NCBI GenBank assembly: GCA_047610145.1
Contig: JBLFZF010000003.1
Span: 1 to 60,242 of the forward strand
DNA: 60,242 nucleotides
Direction: 5' to 3'
DNA from: CAJXZP01 sp047610145
GTDB taxonomy: Bacteria > Bacteroidota > Bacteroidia > Flavobacteriales_G > Salibacteraceae
Shown here: piece after piece, positions 1 through 8,861 of the stretch
How positions within the stretch are numbered: position 1 is the first letter of the stretch
Layout: each line of letters starts with the position of its first letter
Made by a program: the position numbers and the translations under genes
The notes under the pieces: generated by a model
Told to the model about the DNA's origin: nothing
What the model saw: only the letters and a program-made list of their open reading frames with translations
The model's database searches: none

Positions 1-1
1 C

Positions 2-95
2 ACCGTAAATTATATAAACGAAACAGCGTATACTAAAATAGTAGATATCAAACATTAAAAATGGGCGATACACCATTCAGGTGATCCTGACTTAA
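2..95 (+). pseudogene. Possible C-terminal tail of a T9SS-sorted protein, frame-disrupted and cut by the window edge
   Basis: Frame 3 before the stop at 93-95 reads ISNIKNGRYTIQVILT. This closely fits the end of the type A T9SS C-terminal sorting domain, which typically ends D-I-S-x-L-x-x-G-x-Y-x-I-x-V. The upstream part of such a domain seems to continue in frame 2 as TVNYINETAYTKIVD. The two pieces would join if a dinucleotide had been lost near 45-48 (GATATATCA to GATATCA). Frame 2 itself stops at 56-58. The domain reading is by pattern only. The rest of the gene lies left of the window, so a chance match or a sequencing error is possible. Confidence 0.38.
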
Positions 96-116
96 AGGTA
101 ATCGTTATCAAATAAA

Positions 117-145
117 AAAGGCCCGCTTTACAAAAGCAGGCCTTT
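117..145. terminator. Bidirectional intrinsic terminator
   Basis: A 13-base inverted repeat (117-129 with 133-145, one C/A mismatch) has a three-base loop and is flanked by A and T runs. It sits between the stop at 95 on the plus strand and the 3' end of sppA on the minus strand, so it can serve both. Confidence 0.8.
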
Positions 146-165
146 CCCTATAATTTTAATCTCAT

Positions 166-1971
166 CTAATATATTTCAATCGTATATGGCAACCTTGCTT
201 GCACCCCTTTCATTGACTTAACATTTTCAAACAACTCCAGGTATTGATAAGTAGAACCCAAACTCTCCTTCATAAAGCGCATAGAAACATCGGCTTGAAT
301 ACTTTTCAAAAATTCCTCTAATGGATCCTCCAATACTGGCAACTCATATTTTTTATATCCTACCAAACCAGCTTCCTGAACAGCATAAGCTATGGCATCA
401 TCCAGATCTCCAATCTCATCAACTAACCCTATTTCTAGAGCATCCTTACCGGTCCACACTCTGCCTCTAGCCACTTCTTTAACTTGACCAACACTTAAGT
501 TTCTACCTGCTGCAACTTTACTTACAAAATCTTCGTAAATACCAATGATTGACTCATTAATGACTCCATACTCCTCATCATCCAGTTTAGAAATTCCATC
601 TGGAAATTTAGAATGTGCGTTTGTTTGTTCACTCTGAAATATAATCCCTAATTTATTTTTAAAGAATTTCTCAGTTACAGGCATCAATCCAAAAACACCA
701 ATCGAGCCAGTAATAGTGGTTTCATTCGCATAAATTTTATCGGCATTACAGGCAATATAATACCCTCCCGATGCCGCTAAATCACCCATAGATACAATAA
801 AAGGTTTTTCATTTTTGGCTAACACGGTTTCTCTCCACATGACATCCGAAGCTAAAGCACTACCTCCTGGAGAATTCACACGAAGAACAATTGCTTTTAC
901 ATTACTATCTAAACGGGCCTTTTTGATAGCTGCTGCGATAGATACAGAACCCATAATTCCATCTGAATTTTTTCCAGATCTGATTTCACCATTCGCATAT
1001 ATAACGGCCACTTTCTTCGTTTTTCCGCGAGAAACGCCCTCTTCTCGAGTAGAAACTTTTTTAGTCTTATATCTTGAATACATCACCAAGTGCATATCCT
1101 TTTCAACGTCAACTTCTGTTAATCTCATCAACTCTGCCAATACCTCGTCCTGATACTTCAATTCATCCACTAAACCTAAATCAACCGCCTTTTGCGCATT
1201 CTTAACACTCAATGAATCTGCATATAGGTTTAAGTTAGCCACGGAAACTCCGCGCTCTTTTGAAATTCCATCCAACCAATGTCCCCAAATAGAATTTAAA
1301 TACGCACTGATCTGAACTCGATTAGCTTCACTCATTTTATCAGTCGTGAATGGCTCTACTGCACTTTTATAAATATTATCAGGTCCTTTGATCGCTTGCA
1401 TTTCAATATCTAGTTTTTCAAGCAATCCCTTCATATACATAATATTTGTGGCCAAACCTTTAAAATAAATATCTCCCTTCGGGTACATATAAATTTTGTC
1501 AGCGATCGAAGCTAAATAATAGCCACCTTGAGAATACCCTTCACTGTATGCGATAATCCATTTCCCCGATTTTTTAAACTTAATCAATGCGTTTCGAACT
1601 TCCTCTAATTGAGACAACCCCCCACCAAACCCGCTTGATTCCAAATAAATCCCTTTGATATCGGTATCTTGAGCAGCATAATTAATAGATTCTATCACGT
1701 TTCTTAAACTCATTTTAGACGAACCACTGAAAGGTCCTAAGTCAATATTCTCAAAAGGATCATCTGCCGCTCTTTCTCCAATTTCCTGGTTGAACTTTAA
1801 GTGATACACAGAATTGGCTTGAATTGCAGTCTCACTAGTTTTAGTGGTAAACTCACTTTTTGCACTACTCACAAGACTAGCTATACCCACAAAAAGTAGC
1901 AGTAACAAAACCCCTCCTGCAAAAACAAAACCAAGCATCGAAGCAAATACATATTTAAAAAACTTTCTCAT
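166..1971 (-). CDS. sppA: Signal peptide peptidase SppA, long (67K) form
   Basis: Membrane-anchored serine protease that degrades signal peptides left after protein export. The N-terminal membrane helix (about residues 9-33) is followed by two tandem ClpP-like SppA domains. As in the E. coli enzyme, the catalytic pair is split: a Lys in the first half (K202, in YKSAVEPF) and the nucleophile Ser in the second (S401, in AASGGYY). The 601-residue length fits the long form. The start is set at the ATG whose product begins MRKFFKYV; an upstream extension of 17 residues is polar and unlikely. A TATATTTG -7 box lies 18 bases upstream. It is monocistronic and ends at a bidirectional terminator. Confidence 0.95.
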   Translation of the reverse strand: MRKFFKYVFASMLGFVFAGGVLLLLLFVGIASLVSSAKSEFTTKTSETAIQANSVYHLKFNQEIGERAADDPFENIDLGPFSGSSKMSLRNVIESINYAAQDTDIKGIYLESSGFGGGLSQLEEVRNALIKFKKSGKWIIAYSEGYSQGGYYLASIADKIYMYPKGDIYFKGLATNIMYMKGLLEKLDIEMQAIKGPDNIYKSAVEPFTTDKMSEANRVQISAYLNSIWGHWLDGISKERGVSVANLNLYADSLSVKNAQKAVDLGLVDELKYQDEVLAELMRLTEVDVEKDMHLVMYSRYKTKKVSTREEGVSRGKTKKVAVIYANGEIRSGKNSDGIMGSVSIAAAIKKARLDSNVKAIVLRVNSPGGSALASDVMWRETVLAKNEKPFIVSMGDLAASGGYYIACNADKIYANETTITGSIGVFGLMPVTEKFFKNKLGIIFQSEQTNAHSKFPDGISKLDDEEYGVINESIIGIYEDFVSKVAAGRNLSVGQVKEVARGRVWTGKDALEIGLVDEIGDLDDAIAYAVQEAGLVGYKKYELPVLEDPLEEFLKSIQADVSMRFMKESLGSTYQYLELFENVKSMKGVQARLPYTIEIY

Positions 1972-1989
1972 AGAACATTTAAATTTCTT

Positions 1990-1997
1990 CAAATATA
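1990..1997 (-). promoter_or_regulatory. -7 box upstream of sppA
   Basis: TATATTTG on the minus strand matches the Bacteroidota -7 consensus TAnnTTTG. It lies 18 bases before the chosen sppA start and so supports that start. No clear -33 element was found. Confidence 0.45.
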
Positions 1998-2137
1998 AAA
2001 TTCTAAGATAAGCCCCTACCATTTATTACATTAATGGCAACATATTATGGTTTAACGGAGCATGAAAATGTGCATAACTTTAAACTCACTTCATCAAAAA
2101 AAAGGAACCTCTGAAACAACAATAGTAAAGAGAAGGC

Positions 2138-2145
2138 TAATTTTG
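2138..2145 (+). promoter_or_regulatory. -7 box just upstream of folK
   Basis: TAATTTTG fits TAnnTTTG. It ends six bases before the folK ATG, so the transcript would have almost no leader. There is no convincing -33 partner. Confidence 0.3.
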
Positions 2146-2151
2146 TTAAAC

Positions 2152-2652
2152 ATGCAAATAAAAGAGAATATTATTTTCCTATTATTAGGGGGCAACCTTG
2201 GGGATGTACCATTACAATTTAAAGAAGCTCGTACGCACTTATCTAAAAAGGTAGGATCTACCATTACAAACAGCAAATTGTATCAGAGTGAACCTTGGGG
2301 GTTTGATTCTGCAAACCTTTTTTTAAATCAAGTATTACAAATACGAACCCACCTATCCCCCAACGAATTACTCCTTATTAATCAAGATATTGAGATTGAA
2401 CTAGGCAGAAAACGCGACCCGAAAACCATTGGCTTTGAGTCGCGTGTGATCGATATTGATATTTTATACTTCGGTTCCCAGGTTTTAAAATCTAATCGAT
2501 TAACGATACCCCATTATGCCTTACACCTCAGACGATTCACATTACTACCTTTGGTAGAGATTGCGCCCAATTATATACATCCCACTATTAAAAAATCGAA
2601 CTTACAGTTACTTAATGACTGTGTAGATAAAAGTATCGTTACCAGCATATGA
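2152..2652 (+). CDS. folK: HPPK, 6-hydroxymethyl-7,8-dihydropterin pyrophosphokinase
   Basis: Transfers pyrophosphate from ATP to 6-hydroxymethyl-dihydropterin in folate synthesis. Family motifs are present: GGNLGD (13-18), YQSEPWGF, FLNQ, and the RxIDIDIL signature that binds metal and substrate. The 166-residue product from the ATG at 2152 matches the usual family length. A longer reading from 2062 adds 30 poorly conserved residues and would place the TAATTTTG box at 2138 inside the gene. The stop overlaps the start of the deoxynucleoside kinase by four bases (ATGA), so the two are probably translationally coupled. Confidence 0.93.
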   Translation: MQIKENIIFLLLGGNLGDVPLQFKEARTHLSKKVGSTITNSKLYQSEPWGFDSANLFLNQVLQIRTHLSPNELLLINQDIEIELGRKRDPKTIGFESRVIDIDILYFGSQVLKSNRLTIPHYALHLRRFTLLPLVEIAPNYIHPTIKKSNLQLLNDCVDKSIVTSI

Positions 2653-3281
2653 ACACAAAATACATTTGTATTGAAGGAAATTTAGGCGCAGGAAAAACAA
2701 CCCTAGCAAAGAAAATAGCGGATACTTTAGAGGTTAAACTTGTCTTAGAAACCTTTATGAATAATCCATTTTTAAAAGGCCTCTATGAAGACAAAGAAGA
2801 AAGTAAATTTCCGGCAGAGACCTTTTTTTTAATGGAACGAATGGAGCAATTATCTCCTGAATTATTTTCTAATAACGAATTAATCGTTTCCGATTACTTA
2901 ATTGATAAAACTTCACTTTTTGCAAAAACAAATTTGAAGGGCAAAGAACTAGCCTTATTTCAACGTGTTTTTGAAACGGTAAAAACACAAATACCTGAGC
3001 CTAATGCCCTCATTTATATTGACCAAACACCTGAGCAAGCATTGCAGCATGTAATAGGCCGAGGACGAAAACTAGAAGCTCATGTTACTTTAAAGTACTT
3101 GGCTCATTTAGATGACGAATATCAAAAAATGTTGAACACTAACAACTTCAGCTTTCCAGTTTACCGTATTGAAGCCACCCGACTTAGAACGCACTTTAAC
3201 GACACTCTATCCGAAATTATTGACTTTCTAGTTAAAGAACGGCTCTTACTTGCTAAAGACCAAGTGAAATTATCCTTGTAA
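2649..3281 (+). CDS. Deoxynucleoside kinase (dAdo/dGuo kinase family)
   Basis: Phosphorylates deoxynucleosides in nucleotide salvage. The P-loop GNLGAGKTT is at residues 10-18. The sequence VSDYLIDKTSLF fills the place of the family's central DRS/ERS-type motif, and RGRKLE matches the arginine-rich lid. The 210-residue length is normal for the bacterial dNK family. It overlaps folK by four bases, a pairing that suggests one transcript for folate and nucleotide supply. Substrate preference cannot be read from the sequence. Confidence 0.88.
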   Translation: MNTKYICIEGNLGAGKTTLAKKIADTLEVKLVLETFMNNPFLKGLYEDKEESKFPAETFFLMERMEQLSPELFSNNELIVSDYLIDKTSLFAKTNLKGKELALFQRVFETVKTQIPEPNALIYIDQTPEQALQHVIGRGRKLEAHVTLKYLAHLDDEYQKMLNTNNFSFPVYRIEATRLRTHFNDTLSEIIDFLVKERLLLAKDQVKLSL

Positions 3282-3295
3282 TACCTAGTATTCCA

Positions 3296-3326
3296 TTTGG
3301 TTATGAGCGATAATACTCTAGTTTTG
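3296..3326 (+). promoter_or_regulatory. Promoter of the TPR lipoprotein gene
   Basis: TTTG (3296-3299), a 19-base spacer, then TAGTTTTG (3319-3326). Both elements match the Bacteroidota housekeeping promoter. The box ends 34 bases before the ATG at 3361. Confidence 0.65.
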
Positions 3327-3360
3327 CAATTGATAAAATAAAACGAACAAATTTTATAAA

Positions 3361-5070
3361 ATGAAACTATCGATTTTTAGAAGTATTTCCATTGCCATGA
3401 TTGCATTAGTTACCGTTGTAGCTTGTAATCCATTAAACAAAATGGAAAAGAATGCTGAAACAGCTACTTACCAAGCAGCACCAAACCCGCTAGAAATGCA
3501 CGGTGATTCAGTTACTGTTGTAATTTCAGGAAAAATTCCAGCTAAATATCTTGCAAAAAAAGCCGCGATTAGAGTTACTCCTGTATTTGAAGCAGATGGT
3601 CAAGTTATAAAATCACTTAAGCCATTTATTCTTGTTGGTGAAAACTCAGATCAAGAAGGTAAAAAAGTGAAGTTTGAAGAAGGTGGATCTTTTTCTTATG
3701 ATTACACATACGCCTACGAAGACAATATGGAGCGTGGTGTATTGAAAGCAAAGTTGGAAGGTTTATTTAAAACAAAAACAAAAGAAATTGGATCTTTCGA
3801 AATTGCAGAAGGAACAAACATTACTCCAAAATTGGTTCAAAGTGATCAAAAAGCAATCATAGGGGCAGATGCTTTTCAAAGAATCGTTCCATTCACTGAG
3901 AATGCAGAGATCCTTTATACTATTCAATCTTCTACTGTAAGAAGTTCAGAATTAAACAAAGCAGAAGTAAAAGATATGTTAGCTAACATTAAAACGAATG
4001 CTAGCGATACTTCTATTTTATTTAAAGGAGTATCTGTTGAATCTTACGCTTCTCCAGATGGCGAATTAACAAAAAACGAAAGTATAGCTGATAACAGAGC
4101 TAAATCTGCAAGTGCAGTGATTAAACGTCAATTAGCTAAATATAAAGTTGTTGGTGCAAAAGAAGAATCTTTGTACACGCTAGCAGGTAAAGGGGAAGAT
4201 TGGAATGGCTTTAAGAAAAAAATGGAAGCTTCTGATATCGAAGACAAGCAACTTATTATTCGCGTTTTAGAAATGTATTCTGACGCTGCTAAAAGAGAAG
4301 CTGAAATCAAGAATTTATCTGAAACTTATGTCGAAGTAAAAGAAAAAATTCTTCCTCCATTAAGACGTTCTCAAATTGTTTTATCCATGGAAAGAGTTGG
4401 TCGATCTGACGCCCAAATTGTTGCGCAATATGCTGCAGATGCATCTTTACTAAATGTGGAAGAGGTATTATACGCTGCAACACTTACAAATGACTTAAAT
4501 GAAAAATTAGCCATTTACACGAAAGCTTCCGAGCTATATTCTTCAGACTGGAGAACTTTTAATAACATGGGTTATATCTATTTATTACAAAATAAATTAG
4601 GAGATGCGGAAGCTAACTTCATTGCCGCTAAAGGTATTGAGTCTAATCCAATCATATGGAACAACATGGGTATTATCGCTCATTTAAAAGGAGATAAAGT
4701 ATCCGCTAAGTCTGCTTACGAAAAAGCAAGTGGTGCTGGAAATGAAGTTAATTACAATATGGGAATCTTAGATATCCAATCTGGCGATTACGCTTCCGCA
4801 GTAAGTAATATGGGTTCTTATATGACATTAAATGTAGCTTTAGCTCAAATCTTAAATGGTAATGCACCATCTGCATTAACCACAATAGACGCAAGCGAAG
4901 ACGCTAGTAGTGCAGAAGCTTATTACTTAAAAGCTATTATTGGCGCGAGAACAGACAACGCTGACTTAATGATGAAAAACCTTAAACTTGCGGTAAACAA
5001 AGACAATTCTTTAAAAGCAAAAGCACTAAAGAATGTTGAATTTATAAAAGCTGATTTATCCGGTTTATAG
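3361..5070 (+). CDS. TPR-repeat lipoprotein with an OmpA-like segment, unknown function
   Basis: A signal peptide ends in a lipobox with Cys22 (VVAC), so this is a predicted lipoprotein. Residues about 45-160 look beta-rich. Residues about 195-270 contain a SYASPDG...NRAKSAS pattern that resembles part of the OmpA-like peptidoglycan-binding fold. The C-terminal 190 residues hold TPR-like helices, including WRTFNNMGYIYLLQNKLGDA and WNNMGIIAHLKGD. Bacteroidota have many TPR/OmpA lipoproteins that link the outer membrane to the wall, some tied to T9SS; a role of that kind here is only inference. It has its own promoter and terminator. Confidence 0.75.
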   Translation: MKLSIFRSISIAMIALVTVVACNPLNKMEKNAETATYQAAPNPLEMHGDSVTVVISGKIPAKYLAKKAAIRVTPVFEADGQVIKSLKPFILVGENSDQEGKKVKFEEGGSFSYDYTYAYEDNMERGVLKAKLEGLFKTKTKEIGSFEIAEGTNITPKLVQSDQKAIIGADAFQRIVPFTENAEILYTIQSSTVRSSELNKAEVKDMLANIKTNASDTSILFKGVSVESYASPDGELTKNESIADNRAKSASAVIKRQLAKYKVVGAKEESLYTLAGKGEDWNGFKKKMEASDIEDKQLIIRVLEMYSDAAKREAEIKNLSETYVEVKEKILPPLRRSQIVLSMERVGRSDAQIVAQYAADASLLNVEEVLYAATLTNDLNEKLAIYTKASELYSSDWRTFNNMGYIYLLQNKLGDAEANFIAAKGIESNPIIWNNMGIIAHLKGDKVSAKSAYEKASGAGNEVNYNMGILDIQSGDYASAVSNMGSYMTLNVALAQILNGNAPSALTTIDASEDASSAEAYYLKAIIGARTDNADLMMKNLKLAVNKDNSLKAKALKNVEFIKADLSGL

Positions 5071-5084
5071 TAAAAAATAAAATC

Positions 5085-5124
5085 AAAAAAAGGCCGAAGA
5101 ATTTAATTTTTCGGCCTTTTTTTA
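5085..5124 (+). terminator. Intrinsic terminator after the TPR lipoprotein
   Basis: GGCCGAA (5092-5098) pairs with TTCGGCC (5110-5116), followed by a run of T. Confidence 0.85.
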
Positions 5125-5183
5125 TGCCCTAATTACTTGGCTAAAATTTAATAACTGACCAAGAAATGAAATAGCAGAATGAC

Positions 5184-5191
5184 TATATTTG
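5184..5191 (+). promoter_or_regulatory. -7 box of the small Cys-rich lipoprotein
   Basis: TATATTTG lies 18 bases before the ATG at 5210. No good -33 element is seen. Confidence 0.4.
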
Positions 5192-5209
5192 CTACGTAAA
5201 CAAAAAACC

Positions 5210-5401
5210 ATGAAAAAAACAATACTTCTTTCAGCCGTTGTGGCATTTTTAGGATTAACAACAAGCTGTGAAAAATGTGCTACATGTACATTTAACGACC
5301 CAGTAAAAGGTACATTGACAAACGAAGTTTGTACTAATGGACATGCATATGACAATGCAATTGAAGTTCATGAAGACAATGGATGGTCTTGCGCTAATTA
5401 A
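5210..5401 (+). CDS. Small cysteine-rich lipoprotein, unknown function
   Basis: A 63-residue product with a signal peptide and a lipobox ending at Cys20 (LTTSC). The mature part has four more cysteines (23, 26, 41, 61), with a CEKCATC start in which Cys20 would be lipidated. The pattern could bind metal or form disulfides in the periplasm, but no family was recognised. The ATG at 5210 is chosen because the signal peptide starts there. Its stop overlaps the stop of the convergent methyltransferase gene by four bases, and no terminator separates the two. Confidence 0.7.
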   Translation: MKKTILLSAVVAFLGLTTSCEKCATCTFNDPVKGTLTNEVCTNGHAYDNAIEVHEDNGWSCAN

Positions 5402-5928
5402 ACTTTAGACCTTACAGCCTCCCACAAAACAATACCAGCACTCACAGATACATTGAACGAGTGCTTCGTACCAAACTGTGGGATTTCTAGAACAAAATCT
5501 GAGAATGAAATAACGTCTTGATTTACTCCAAAAACTTCATTTCCAAACACAAAAGCCATTTTATTATGGCTTTTTTTATGCAAATTCTGTAATAAAACTG
5601 TTTCCTCCGCTTGTTCGGCAGAAACAATTGCAAATCCTTCTTGTTTTAAAATTTGTACCGCTTCTAACGAACTCTCCACATACTCCCAATCCACCGTTTC
5701 TGTAGCTCCTAATGCTGTTTTATGAATTTCCTTATGCGGTGGACAAGCGGTTACTCCGCATAATATGATTTTTTCTATTTTTAAAGCATCGCAAGTTCTA
5801 AAAATCGAACCTACATTATGAAGACTTCTAATACTATCTAACACCACTACAATTGGAAACTTCTCCAATGACTTGAATTGTTCTACCTCTAATCTATTCA
5901 AATCTGTAGTTTTTAACTTTCTGTTCAT
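5398..5928 (-). CDS. SPOUT (SpoU/TrmH family) RNA 2'-O-methyltransferase
   Basis: Methylates ribose 2'-OH in tRNA or rRNA using S-adenosylmethionine. The three SpoU motifs are seen in order: NVGSIFRT, FVFGNEVFGV, and IPQFGTKHSFNVSVSAG, the last forming the trefoil-knot cofactor site. The 176-residue length from the ATG at 5928 fits a bare catalytic domain without an N-terminal substrate-binding extension, so the target RNA cannot be assigned. A TTG four codons upstream is less likely as the start. It is divergent from mutS. Confidence 0.88.
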   Translation of the reverse strand: MNRKLKTTDLNRLEVEQFKSLEKFPIVVVLDSIRSLHNVGSIFRTCDALKIEKIILCGVTACPPHKEIHKTALGATETVDWEYVESSLEAVQILKQEGFAIVSAEQAEETVLLQNLHKKSHNKMAFVFGNEVFGVNQDVISFSDFVLEIPQFGTKHSFNVSVSAGIVLWEAVRSKV

Positions 5929-6020
5929 AACTATTCGCAATTCTGGAGGTGATAAAAACCTCCGGTTAGAATCATGGTTTTATTTTGAGCGCTCAACTTT
6001 ACATTGGAAGGCAAAATATA

Positions 6021-8651
6021 ATGGCTGCAAAGAAAACGAAAGATACCGAAAAAGAAACGCCTTTAATGAGGCAATATAATAGCTTTAAATCTAAGTACCC
6101 AGATGCAATATTATTGTTTCGAGTGGGCGATTTTTACGAAACATTTGGGAGTGATGCTATATTAGCATCAAAAATTCTAGGAATAGTATTAACAAAAAGA
6201 AAAAATGGAGCCGCTGCAACGATTGAATTAGCTGGCTTTCCTCACCACTCGTTAGACACCTATTTACCAAAATTAGTAAGAGCAGGTCAGCGGGTGGCAC
6301 TTTGTGACCAATTAGAAGACTCTAGTGTTTCCAAAGGAACCAAAAACATTGTTAAACGAGGAATTACCGAATTAGTTACTCCAGGAGTCTCCACCCGTGA
6401 AAATACCTTCGACCACAATAAAAACAACTATCTAGCCTCCGTTTACCTTACAAAAAAAGAGGCTGGAATTTCTTTTCTAGATATCTCTACCGGTGAGTTT
6501 TTAACTACTGAAGGTCCGTTTGAATACATAGACAAACTTTTACAGAGTTTTGACCCGACAGAAATACTAGTAGAAAGACATAAAAAATCTCTGTTCATTG
6601 AACATTTTGGTGCTGGACACTATATTTATTATTTAGATGAATGGGTTTTCACTGAGGAATATGCCCAAGATATACTGCTCAAACATTTTCATTCAAAAAA
6701 CCTAAAAGGTTATGGAATACAAGATTTAAACCTTGGTATAATTGCTTCCGGGGCTTGTTTACATTATTTAAAAGATACTCAACATCATCAAGTTGGTCAT
6801 ATCAACAACATTTCTAGAATAGAAAAAGAAAATCACGTTTGGTTGGATCGTTTCACTATTCGAAACCTCGAACTATTTTATTCTCCAAACGAAAATGCTA
6901 AAACATTAATCAGCATTCTAGATGAAGGTTGTAGCCCAATGGGTGCCAGACTTATGAAACGTTGGTTAGCCCTTCCGTTAAAACACATCAATCCCATATT
7001 AGACCGACAAATAGTGGTAAAACACTTTTTGAATAATGATGACGATGCGCAAGATATTTCTGGGCTTGTTAAGCAAATAGGTGATTTGGAACGATTGATT
7101 TCTAAGGTGGCTCTTCAACGAATAAACCCAAGAGAGGTTGTTGCATTAAAACGTAGTTTACAAGCCATAGAGCCCATTATTACCATTACGCAATCAAAAA
7201 AATGCGCTCCATTAAAATCACTATCCAATTTATTCAACCCATGTAATGACATTAGCGCACGAATTGAAACAGAATTAAATGATGACGCCCCGGTTCAACT
7301 TGTAAAAGGTAATACCATTGAAGACGGTGTTTCACCAGAACTAGACGAACTCCGTTTATTACTAAACAACTCCAAGCAATATCTTAAAGAACTACAAGAA
7401 AGAGAAAGCAAAAACTCAGGTATTCCTTCTTTAAAAATTGGATTTAATAATGTGTTTGGGTATTACTTTGAAGTCCGGAATAATTATAAAGACAAAGTCC
7501 CTGAAGAATGGAATAGGAAGCAAACGCTTGTTAATGCAGAGCGCTATATTACGGAAGAATTAAAGGAATATGAAACAAAAATTTTAGGCGCAGAAGACAA
7601 GATTCTAGCCATTGAAAACAACCTGTTTTCTAACTTACTTCAAGACCTAACCAACTATATTGAACCCATTCAATTAAATGCTAGATTAATTGCAAAGCTA
7701 GATTGTTTAATAGCACTTTCCAGACTTGCAAAAAAACAAAATTACTGCCAACCAGAAATAAATGACTCTTTGGAACTCGATATTAAAGATGGTAGACACC
7801 CAGTGATAGAGCAACTCCTACCCGTAGGTGAATCGTATATTCCAAATGATTTATTACTCAATAACGAAGAGCAGCAAATAATGATGATCACAGGACCAAA
7901 CATGTCTGGTAAATCCGCTCTTTTAAGACAATCCGCATTAATTGTACTACTCGCTCAGATTGGCAGTTATGTCCCTGCTAGTTCTGCTAAAATAGGCTTA
8001 GTAGACAAAGTATTTACACGTGTAGGCGCGTCAGACAATATTTCTATGGGAGAATCTACCTTTATGGTAGAAATGAACGAAACAGCTAGCATTCTAAATA
8101 ACCTATCCGAAAGAAGCCTTATTCTGCTGGATGAAATTGGCAGAGGAACAAGTACATATGATGGTATTTCGATAGCCTGGGCAATTGCTGAATTTATTCA
8201 TAATTCAGACGTCAAACCTAAAACACTATTTGCTACTCATTACCATGAACTAAACGAGATGTCAAAGGCATTTAATCGAATTCAGAATTATAACGTTTCT
8301 ATTAAGGAGTTGAATAAAAAAATAATTTTTATACGAAAATTAGAAAAAGGGGGCAGTAATCACAGCTTCGGAATTCATGTGGCAAAAATGGCAGGAATGC
8401 CCGATCAAGTAATTAACAAGGCTAACGAGGTACTCACCCGTTTGGAACAAAACAATTCGGAAGAATCGAATTCTAAGATTGTCAAAGAAATTTCGGATGA
8501 TCAAAACGTTCAACTTAGTTTTTTTCAATTAGATGATCCTGCTTTAATAGAATTGAAAAATATAATTATAAATACCAATATCAATGCTTTAACTCCCATT
8601 GAAGCATTAATGAAACTAAACGAGATTAAAAACAAACTAATTAAAACCTAA
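6021..8651 (+). CDS. mutS: DNA mismatch repair protein MutS
   Basis: Recognises mismatches and starts repair. The mismatch-wedge F-Y-E motif is at residues 38-40. Walker A (TGPNMSGKS) begins at T624 and Walker B (LLDEIGRGTST) has D704/E705. The C-terminal ALTPIEALMKLNEI helices are typical of the MutS1 end. The product is 876 residues from the ATG at 6021, a normal length. A TTG start 12 codons upstream was not used because MAAKKTKD is the usual type of MutS beginning. No MutL gene is nearby. Confidence 0.97.
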   Translation: MAAKKTKDTEKETPLMRQYNSFKSKYPDAILLFRVGDFYETFGSDAILASKILGIVLTKRKNGAAATIELAGFPHHSLDTYLPKLVRAGQRVALCDQLEDSSVSKGTKNIVKRGITELVTPGVSTRENTFDHNKNNYLASVYLTKKEAGISFLDISTGEFLTTEGPFEYIDKLLQSFDPTEILVERHKKSLFIEHFGAGHYIYYLDEWVFTEEYAQDILLKHFHSKNLKGYGIQDLNLGIIASGACLHYLKDTQHHQVGHINNISRIEKENHVWLDRFTIRNLELFYSPNENAKTLISILDEGCSPMGARLMKRWLALPLKHINPILDRQIVVKHFLNNDDDAQDISGLVKQIGDLERLISKVALQRINPREVVALKRSLQAIEPIITITQSKKCAPLKSLSNLFNPCNDISARIETELNDDAPVQLVKGNTIEDGVSPELDELRLLLNNSKQYLKELQERESKNSGIPSLKIGFNNVFGYYFEVRNNYKDKVPEEWNRKQTLVNAERYITEELKEYETKILGAEDKILAIENNLFSNLLQDLTNYIEPIQLNARLIAKLDCLIALSRLAKKQNYCQPEINDSLELDIKDGRHPVIEQLLPVGESYIPNDLLLNNEEQQIMMITGPNMSGKSALLRQSALIVLLAQIGSYVPASSAKIGLVDKVFTRVGASDNISMGESTFMVEMNETASILNNLSERSLILLDEIGRGTSTYDGISIAWAIAEFIHNSDVKPKTLFATHYHELNEMSKAFNRIQNYNVSIKELNKKIIFIRKLEKGGSNHSFGIHVAKMAGMPDQVINKANEVLTRLEQNNSEESNSKIVKEISDDQNVQLSFFQLDDPALIELKNIIINTNINALTPIEALMKLNEIKNKLIKT

Positions 8652-8667
8652 TTTCTTAAAAAAAAGC

Positions 8668-8697
8668 TTTGCACTTTACAATTAAAACGTACTTTTG
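8668..8697 (+). promoter_or_regulatory. Possible upstream promoter of the tRNA pair
   Basis: TTTG (8668-8671), an 18-base spacer, then TACTTTTG (8690-8697). Both elements fit the Bacteroidota consensus. It lies 65 bases before tRNA-Gly, so a precursor leader would be removed by processing. Confidence 0.5.
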
Positions 8698-8720
8698 TAG
8701 CCCGAAGACGGAGGTGATGC

Positions 8721-8750
8721 TTTCACTAAAAAAATCGGAAATTATATTTG
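8721..8750 (+). promoter_or_regulatory. Proximal promoter of the tRNA pair
   Basis: TTTC (8721-8724), an 18-base spacer, then TATATTTG (8743-8750), ending 12 bases before tRNA-Gly. The -33 element is weaker than in the upstream candidate. Confidence 0.45.
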
Positions 8751-8762
8751 ACATTTTTAATT

Positions 8763-8835
<73 letters not shown>

Positions 8836-8861
8836 CTAGACAATAAATAGACTTATTGTAA

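Noticed and set aside
815..1153. 112-codon open frame on the plus strand inside sppA
   Set aside because: It lies wholly antisense to conserved SppA motifs and has no family-like sequence, so it is a shadow frame.
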